In this document: in pieces, positions 59,561-64,000 of the stretch | Layout of the letters: every line of letters starts with the position of its first letter | How positions within the stretch are numbered: the first letter of the stretch is position 1 | Assembly (NCBI GenBank): GCA_017848965.1 | Contig: JAFIHA010000015.1 | Coordinates: 38,582 to 102,581, forward strand | DNA from: Dechloromonas aromatica (nom. nud.) | GTDB lineage: Bacteria; Pseudomonadota; Gammaproteobacteria; Burkholderiales; Rhodocyclaceae | DNA: 64,000 nt | Direction: 5' to 3' | Notes under the pieces: generated by a model | Databases searched by the model: none | The model's input: the letters and a program-made list of their open reading frames with translations, nothing else | What the model was told of the DNA's origin: nothing | Translations under genes and position numbers: made by a program

Positions 59561-59634
59561 GATACACACCCTTTAGCAAACACATACACATCCTAGTTTT
59601 TTTCCAGACAATTACAAGCAGGAGGAAACACGGC

Positions 59635-60252
59635 ATGACTCAGGACAACATTAACCCGGTCGATTTCTGGTTCGATTTTTCCAGCCCCTACGGCTACCTG
59701 ATGGCCGAGAAGATCGACGACCTCGCCGCCCGCTTCGGGCGCAAGGTGCGCTGGCACCCGATCCTGCTCGGCGTCATCTTCCAGGCCACCGGCTCGCGTC
59801 CGCCGGCCGACGGCGTCAGCAACAAGGGCCGTTACATGCTGCACGACTTCGCCCGCTCGGCGCGTTTTCTGGGCGTTCCCTACAAGATGCCCAGCCGCTT
59901 TCCGCTGCCGACACAGAACGCCGCCCGTGCCTACTACTGGCTGCACGGCCAGGATTGCGCGCTGGCCCGGCGCTTCGCCCGCGCCGTCTATCGCGCCTTC
60001 TTCGTCGACGACCTCGACATCTCGGCGCCGGAAACGGTGCTCGACATCGCCGCCGGCCTCGGCATCGACCGCGACACGCTGGCCGCCGCGCTGCAGGCCC
60101 CGGAAATCAAGGCCCGCCTCAAGGACGAATGCGAGCAGGCGCTGGCCATCGGCGTCTTCGGCTCACCGCACGTGATCATCGACGGCGAAGCCTTCTTCGG
60201 CGCCGACCGCCTGTCGCAGATCGAGCGCTGGCTGGAAAGCGGCGGCTTCTGA
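59635..60252 (+). CDS. DsbA-family 2-hydroxychromene-2-carboxylate isomerase-like protein
   Basis: A 205-residue thioredoxin-fold kappa-GST-like protein: VDFWFDFSSPYGYLMAEKID start, WHPILLGVIFQATG, and GVFGSPHVIIDGEAFFGADRL end. In the HCCA-isomerase family glutathione assists isomerisation in aromatic degradation, though many members have other or unknown substrates. Strong AGGAGG upstream. It begins a four-gene run ending with the carboxylase subunit gene. Confidence 0.85.
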   Translation: MTQDNINPVDFWFDFSSPYGYLMAEKIDDLAARFGRKVRWHPILLGVIFQATGSRPPADGVSNKGRYMLHDFARSARFLGVPYKMPSRFPLPTQNAARAYYWLHGQDCALARRFARAVYRAFFVDDLDISAPETVLDIAAGLGIDRDTLAAALQAPEIKARLKDECEQALAIGVFGSPHVIIDGEAFFGADRLSQIERWLESGGF

Positions 60253-60253
60253 T

Positions 60254-61072
60254 ATGCCATTGCGCCTGGTCATCTACGCCTGCTTGCTGGCTTTTGCCGG
60301 CTGGTCGCTGGCCATCGAGCCGGGCCAGGTGCAGCGCCGCGACCTGACGCAGAGCACCGCCCAGCTCAAGCAGCCCTTGACCATCGCCATGGCCAGCGAC
60401 CTCCACGTCGGTGCCCCGCATGTCAGCCGCGAAGCCCTGCGTCGTCTGGTCGGGCGCATCAACGAGGCAAACCCCGACCTGATCCTGCTGCCGGGCGATT
60501 TCATGATCCAGGGCGTCCTTGGCGGAACCCCGGTCGCCCCGGAAGACTTCGCCGCCGACCTGGCCGGCCTGCATGCCCGGCTCGGCGTTTTCGCAACGCT
60601 CGGCAACCACGACTGGCGTTTCGATGGACCGCGCGTGCGGCGGGCACTGGAGCAAGTCGGTATCCGCGTGCTGGAAAACGAAGCGCTCGAGCTGCCCGAA
60701 AGCGGACTCTGGCTGGCCGGCATCGGCGACGACATGACCGGCCATGCCGAACCGGCGGCCGCCTTTGCCGGCGTGCCGAACGGCGCCGACGTCATCGCCA
60801 TGCTGCACGATCCGGCCAACGCCCCAGACCTGCCGACCTCGACCCGCGTCGCCCTGGCCGGCCACACGCACGGCGGACAAGTCCGCCTGCCCTTCGTCGG
60901 CGCGCTGATCGTCCCCGGCCGCTCCGCCCGGGAACACGCTTACGGCTGGATTCCCGGAAGCGCCGTGCCGACCTGGGTGAGTTCGGGCGTCGGCACCAGC
61001 ATTCTGCCCATCCGTTTCAACTGCCCACCGGAATTCGTCATCCTGCGGCTCGCCAACAAGGAAAGCTCATGA
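60254..61072 (+). CDS. metallophosphoesterase, membrane-anchored
   Basis: A 272-residue calcineurin-like phosphoesterase with an uncleaved-looking N-terminal hydrophobic segment (LVIYACLLAFAGWSLAI). The metal motifs in order are ASDLHVGAP, LLPGDFM, LGNHDWRFDG and AGHTHGGQ, resembling YaeI/YkuE-type enzymes. A lipid- or nucleotide-phosphate substrate is possible. It starts 1 nt after the previous stop and its stop overlaps the next gene (ATGA). Confidence 0.85.
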   Translation: MPLRLVIYACLLAFAGWSLAIEPGQVQRRDLTQSTAQLKQPLTIAMASDLHVGAPHVSREALRRLVGRINEANPDLILLPGDFMIQGVLGGTPVAPEDFAADLAGLHARLGVFATLGNHDWRFDGPRVRRALEQVGIRVLENEALELPESGLWLAGIGDDMTGHAEPAAAFAGVPNGADVIAMLHDPANAPDLPTSTRVALAGHTHGGQVRLPFVGALIVPGRSAREHAYGWIPGSAVPTWVSSGVGTSILPIRFNCPPEFVILRLANKESS

Positions 61073-61668
61073 AAAGCCTCTGTGTCTTCTGCGGCGCCAA
61101 CGCCGGCAACAAGCCCGTCTATCGCGCCGCGGCCGAAAACCTGGGCCGCCTGCTCGCCGGCCGCGGCATCCAGCTCATTTACGGCGGCGGCAACGTCGGC
61201 CTCATGGGCGCCGTCGCCGATGCCTGTCTCGATGCTGGTGGCACGGTCATCGGCGTCATCCCGCAAGCCTTGATGGGCAAGGAAGTCGAAGGCCGCCCGG
61301 TGGACCACCGGACACTGACCCGGCTCGAAGTCGTCGATTCGATGCACACCCGCAAGGCGCGGATGGCCGAGCTGGCCGAAGGCTTCATCGCCATGCCCGG
61401 CGGCTTCGGCACCTTCGAGGAATACTGCGAAATCCTCACCTGGGCGCAACTCGGCTTCCATGCGAAACCGATCGGCCTGCTCAACATCGCCGGTTACTAC
61501 GACCCGCTGCTGGCGATGTTCGACCACGCCGCAGCAGAAGGTTTCCTGCGCGCCCAGAACCGGGCGATGGCGCTCAGCGACAGCGACCCCGAGTCGCTGC
61601 TCGCCGCCATGCTCGCCTTCCGCCCCGAGCCGGTCAGCAAATGGCTCAAGGAGGAAAGGCAGTTGTAA
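61069..61668 (+). CDS. LOG-family (TIGR00730) protein, cytokinin-riboside phosphoribohydrolase-like
   Basis: A 199-residue Rossmann-fold protein with the LOG hallmark PGGFGTFEE and [21 protein letters not shown]. Family activity is hydrolysis of nucleotide 5'-monophosphates to base and ribose phosphate; the old name lysine decarboxylase is wrong for this group. Translationally coupled to the phosphoesterase upstream; 55 bp then separate it from the carboxylase gene. Confidence 0.88.
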   Translation: MKSLCVFCGANAGNKPVYRAAAENLGRLLAGRGIQLIYGGGNVGLMGAVADACLDAGGTVIGVIPQALMGKEVEGRPVDHRTLTRLEVVDSMHTRKARMAELAEGFIAMPGGFGTFEEYCEILTWAQLGFHAKPIGLLNIAGYYDPLLAMFDHAAAEGFLRAQNRAMALSDSDPESLLAAMLAFRPEPVSKWLKEERQL

Positions 61669-61723
61669 AGCCTTTTCCGTTTTTCATTTTCAGGCAACGC
61701 ACCAATACAAGAAGCGAGGAGAC

Positions 61724-63331
61724 ATGAGCATCCTGAAATCCCAACTGAATCCACGTTCGGCCGACTTCCAGGCCAACGCGACGACCATGCGGGCGGTCGT
61801 CGCCGACCTCCGTGAGAAAGTCGAGAAGATCGCCCTCGGCGGCCCGGAAGCGGCGCGCCAGAAGCACCTGGCGCGCGGCAAGCTGCTGCCGCGCGAACGG
61901 GTCAGTGCCCTGCTCGATCCCGGCACGCCCTTCCTCGAAATCGGCCAGTTCGCCGCCTACGGGATGTACGACGGCGACGTGCCGGCAGCGTCGGTAATCG
62001 CCGGCATCGGCCGCGTCGAAGGCGTCGAATGCATGATCGTCGCCAACGACGCGACAGTGAAGGGCGGCACCTACTACCCGCTGACCGTCAAGAAACACCT
62101 GCGCGCCCAGGAAATCGCCCTGGAAAACCGGCTGCCGTGCATCTACCTGGTCGATTCCGGCGGCGCCTTTCTGCCCATGCAGGACGAGGTCTTCCCGGAC
62201 AAGGAACACTTCGGGCGCATCTTCTTCAACCAGGCCAACCTGTCGGCCGCCGGCATCCCGCAGATCGCCGCCGTCATGGGTTCATGCACGGCCGGCGGCG
62301 CCTATGTGCCGGCGATGTGCGACGAGTCGATCATCGTCCGCGACCAGGGCACCATCTTTCTCGGCGGCCCGCCGCTGGTCAAGGCGGCGACCGGCGAGGT
62401 CGTCACCGCCGAAGACCTCGGCGGCGCCGACGTGCATACCCGCATCTCCGGCGTTGCCGACCATCTGGCCGAAAACGATGCCCATGCGCTGGCCATCGCC
62501 CGGCGCATCGTGCGCGACCTGAACTGGAAAAAGACGCCGCCGGTCACCCTGACCGCCCCGAGCGCGCCGCTGTTCAGCCCGGAAGAGTTATACGGCGTCA
62601 TCCCGACCGACACCAAGAAGCCCTTCGACGTGCGCGAGATCATCGCCCGCATCGTCGATGGTTCCGACTTCGACGAGTTCAAGGCGCGCTACGGCACGAC
62701 GCTGGTCTGCGGCTTCGCCCGCATCTACGGCTACCCGGTGGGGATCGTCGCCAACAACGGCATTTTGTTTTCCGAATCGGCGCTCAAGGGCGCGCATTTC
62801 ATCGAACTCTGCGCCCAGCGCGGCATCCCGCTCGTCTTCCTGCAGAACATCACCGGCTTCATGGTCGGCCGCAAATACGAAAACGGCGGCATCGCGCGCG
62901 ATGGCGCCAAGATGGTGACGGCGGTCGCCACCGCCAAGGTGCCGAAATTCACCGTCGTCATCGGCGGCTCGTTCGGCGCCGGCAACTACGGCATGTGCGG
63001 TCGCGCCTACAGCCCGCGTTTCCTGTGGATGTGGCCGAACGCGCGCATCTCGGTCATGGGCGGCGAACAGGCGGCCGGCGTGCTGGCCACGGTCAAGCGC
63101 GACGGCATCGAGGCCAAGGGCGGCAACTGGTCGGCGGAAGAAGAAGCCGCCTTCAAGGCACCAATCCGCGAACAGTACGAGACGCAGGGGCATCCCTACT
63201 ACGCTTCGGCGCGACTGTGGGACGACGGCATCATCGACCCGGCGGATACGCGGCGCGTGCTGGGACTGGGGCTGTCGGCGGCGATGAATGCGCCGGCGGA
63301 GGAGACGAAGTTCGGGATTTTCCGGATGTGA
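61724..63331 (+). CDS. liuB: 3-methylcrotonyl-CoA carboxylase, carboxyltransferase subunit
   Basis: A 535-residue biotin-dependent carboxyltransferase. It begins [21 protein letters not shown], and the acyl-CoA-binding and oxyanion motifs [47 protein letters not shown] and [15 protein letters not shown] identify the MCC-beta branch. It carboxylates 3-methylcrotonyl-CoA from isovaleryl-CoA dehydrogenase. The biotin-bearing alpha subunit (liuD), hydratase and lyase would be expected downstream, but IS30 material begins about 560 bp later. Confidence 0.92.
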   Translation: MSILKSQLNPRSADFQANATTMRAVVADLREKVEKIALGGPEAARQKHLARGKLLPRERVSALLDPGTPFLEIGQFAAYGMYDGDVPAASVIAGIGRVEGVECMIVANDATVKGGTYYPLTVKKHLRAQEIALENRLPCIYLVDSGGAFLPMQDEVFPDKEHFGRIFFNQANLSAAGIPQIAAVMGSCTAGGAYVPAMCDESIIVRDQGTIFLGGPPLVKAATGEVVTAEDLGGADVHTRISGVADHLAENDAHALAIARRIVRDLNWKKTPPVTLTAPSAPLFSPEELYGVIPTDTKKPFDVREIIARIVDGSDFDEFKARYGTTLVCGFARIYGYPVGIVANNGILFSESALKGAHFIELCAQRGIPLVFLQNITGFMVGRKYENGGIARDGAKMVTAVATAKVPKFTVVIGGSFGAGNYGMCGRAYSPRFLWMWPNARISVMGGEQAAGVLATVKRDGIEAKGGNWSAEEEAAFKAPIREQYETQGHPYYASARLWDDGIIDPADTRRVLGLGLSAAMNAPAEETKFGIFRM

Positions 63332-63468
63332 TGGGGATGGGAGGTTCTGATCCTCTGACTTTCGCGTCTGACGGGCGGGCGTTCGTGTTTTCTGAACCGC
63401 TGGGTTCCGCTGTTGAGGGAGCGGCTTTGGCTTCTGAAGCGCTGTTTTCCGCCGCTGACCGGCGGGCG
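63332..63468. other. AT-poor intergenic spacer after the carboxylase gene
   Basis: Between the carboxylase stop and the first hairpin I find no ORF with codon bias, no promoter pair and no strong stem. Three short stretches (GACGGGCGGGCG, GACCGGCGGGCG) look like degenerate copies of one another but carry no clear function. Confidence 0.4.
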
Positions 63469-63498
63469 TACTTTCTTTTTTGTGGAAAAAAGAAAGTA
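63469..63498. terminator. perfect 13-bp hairpin, likely transcript end for the carboxylase operon
   Basis: TACTTTCTTTTTT (63469-63481) and AAAAAAGAAAGTA (63486-63498) pair perfectly around GTGG. The stem is A/T-only and symmetric, so it could stop transcripts from either side. It also forms the outer edge of the repeat element that follows. Confidence 0.5.
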
Positions 63499-63889
63499 GC
63501 CAAAGAAAAAGCCACCCCCAGGTCGGCGCCGGGCTGCGCCCGGTCCCTTGCGCTACTCGGCGCGCCGGGCGGCTGCGGAACTCGGCCCTACGGGCCTCAG
63601 ACAGTCCTCGCCGACTTCCCCCGGCACGCCTGCGTTGCTCAGCGCCTCTCAGGGGGGCCCCGAAAAACAGCGGTATGCGACGGTTTGCGGTTGAAAGAGC
63701 GTTGCACTTTCAGCAGCGCTCGGTTTGCCGGGCCCCTTGGGAGGCGCCGAGCAACGCAGGCGTTGGCGGATAAAGGGCGAGCACTGTCTGAGGGGCAAAG
63801 CCCCGAGTTGCGCAGCCCCCGCCAACGACGAGTAGCGCAGGGAACCCGCACAGCGGGCGCCGACCTAGGGGTGGCCTTCTTTTTGGCTA
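63497..63889. repeat. long imperfect inverted repeat, interrupted by IS30
   Basis: Left arm 63497-63662 and right arm 63730-63889 are imperfect inverted copies (roughly 75-80% by eye). Blocks shared by left arm and reverse-complemented right arm include AGGTCGGCGCC, TGCGCTACTCG, CCTCAGACAGT, GCCTGCGTTGCTC and GGCGCCTC-like ends. The 67-nt centre contains a smaller GAAAG/CTTTC stem. The left arm continues outward into the TAGCCAAAGAAAAAGCC/hairpin edge, but the right arm loses homology exactly after TTGGCTA at 63889, where IS30 begins. No gene is encoded here. Confidence 0.75.
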
Positions 63890-64000
63890 GGCAGTTTCAA
63901 ATCCGAAGTGCAACACTTCATAACCGGAGGAGTTGCATGACGAGAACGTATCAACAATTGAGCGCGGAAGAACGCGGCGTGATCATGGCGATGAAGGAGC
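63890..64000 (+). mobile_element. left end of an IS30-family insertion sequence, truncated by window
   Basis: The junction at 63889/63890 is defined by the abrupt loss of inverted-repeat homology. From there GGCAGTTTCAAATCCGAAG, an IS30-like terminal region, leads to the transposase ATG at 63937 behind CCGGAGGAG. The right end and any target duplication lie beyond the window. Confidence 0.75.
63937..64000 (+). CDS. IS30-family transposase, 3' truncated
   Basis: Only the first 21 codons are visible: MTRTYQQLSAEERGVIMAMKE. The YxxLSxEERxxI pattern is the conserved N-terminal HTH of IS30-family DDE transposases. A strong CCGGAGGAG site lies 5 nt upstream. The catalytic DDE domain is outside the window. 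Confidence 0.85.
   Translation, partial: MTRTYQQLSAEERGVIMAMKE

Noticed and set aside
61069-61668. Lysine decarboxylase
   Set aside because: The PGGFGTFEE motif is of the LOG phosphoribohydrolase family; the decarboxylase label is historical.
63505-63889. CRISPR array, because similar blocks recur
   Set aside because: The blocks are inverted, not direct, occur twice only, and have no spacer pattern.

Overview
The window is 64 kb of GC-rich, gene-dense chromosome, about 90% or more coding by eye. It probably comes from a betaproteobacterium of the Rhodocyclales type (Dechloromonas/Azonexus-like). This is inferred from the combination of gatCAB next to mreBCD-mrdAB-rlpA, a class I PHA synthase, ubiUVT for oxygen-independent ubiquinone synthesis, a LiuR-controlled leucine/isovalerate route and a split late-cobalamin cluster. 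No rRNA, tRNA, CRISPR array or prophage was found. Layout. (1) 1-1339: 3' part of an LTA-synthase-like sulfatase. (2) 1318-21567: late cobalamin synthesis and uptake in two riboswitch-controlled blocks (cobT-cobS-cobC on the minus strand; bluB-HhH-cbiB-cobD-btuF-btuF2 on the plus strand), with cobU and cobQ between them. Two insertions interrupt this cluster. One is a translationally coupled pair of P-loop ATPases (3914-6645) behind a palindromic promoter. The other is an iron-regulation-like island of ECF sigma, FecR, two TonB receptors and a beta-propeller/cytochrome c protein (9604-16745). No corrin-ring genes are in view. (3) 21617-27270: a solitary periplasmic binding protein coupled to a GGDEF/degenerate-EAL membrane protein, a TonB receptor and a PilZ-STAS protein; this may be a cross-envelope c-di-GMP signalling unit. 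(4) 27370-30543: a promoter, a SAM-II riboswitch with terminator, then metX-metW and an AmpG-like transporter. (5) 30527-31833: a DUF883/YqjE/YqjK envelope cluster. (6) 31896-37715: xth, pyrE, a coiled-coil secreted protein, and gatC-gatA-lipoprotein-gatB. (7) 37821-44285: the rod-shape operon mreB-mreC-mreD-mrdA-mrdB-rlpA. (8) 44292-48394: a REC-HATPase regulator, ubiU-ubiV-ubiT and an OmpA lipoprotein. (9) 48532-63331: phaC, an MBL hydrolase, LiuR and its operator, thioesterase, isovaleryl-CoA dehydrogenase, a GNAT-carbonic anhydrase fusion, thiolase, EamA transporter and a second acyl-CoA dehydrogenase. Then come a NYN-LOTUS protein and vapBC, a DsbA-like isomerase, a phosphoesterase, a LOG protein and the methylcrotonyl-CoA carboxylase beta subunit. 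(10) 63332-64000: a long imperfect inverted repeat whose right arm is cut by the left end of an IS30-family element that runs off the window. How the parts work together: cobalamin genes are controlled by vitamin-sensing RNA at both blocks, and methionine synthesis by a SAM-sensing RNA. The leucine module yields acetyl-CoA that PHA synthase could store downstream of thiolase/reductase steps. The carbonic anhydrase domain could supply bicarbonate to methylcrotonyl-CoA carboxylase. The strongest candidates for undescribed biology are the SBP-diguanylate cyclase-TonB-PilZ/STAS locus, the paired ATPases with their palindromic promoter, the propeller-cytochrome c/TonB/FecIR island, and the GNAT-carbonic anhydrase fusion in the LiuR locus.
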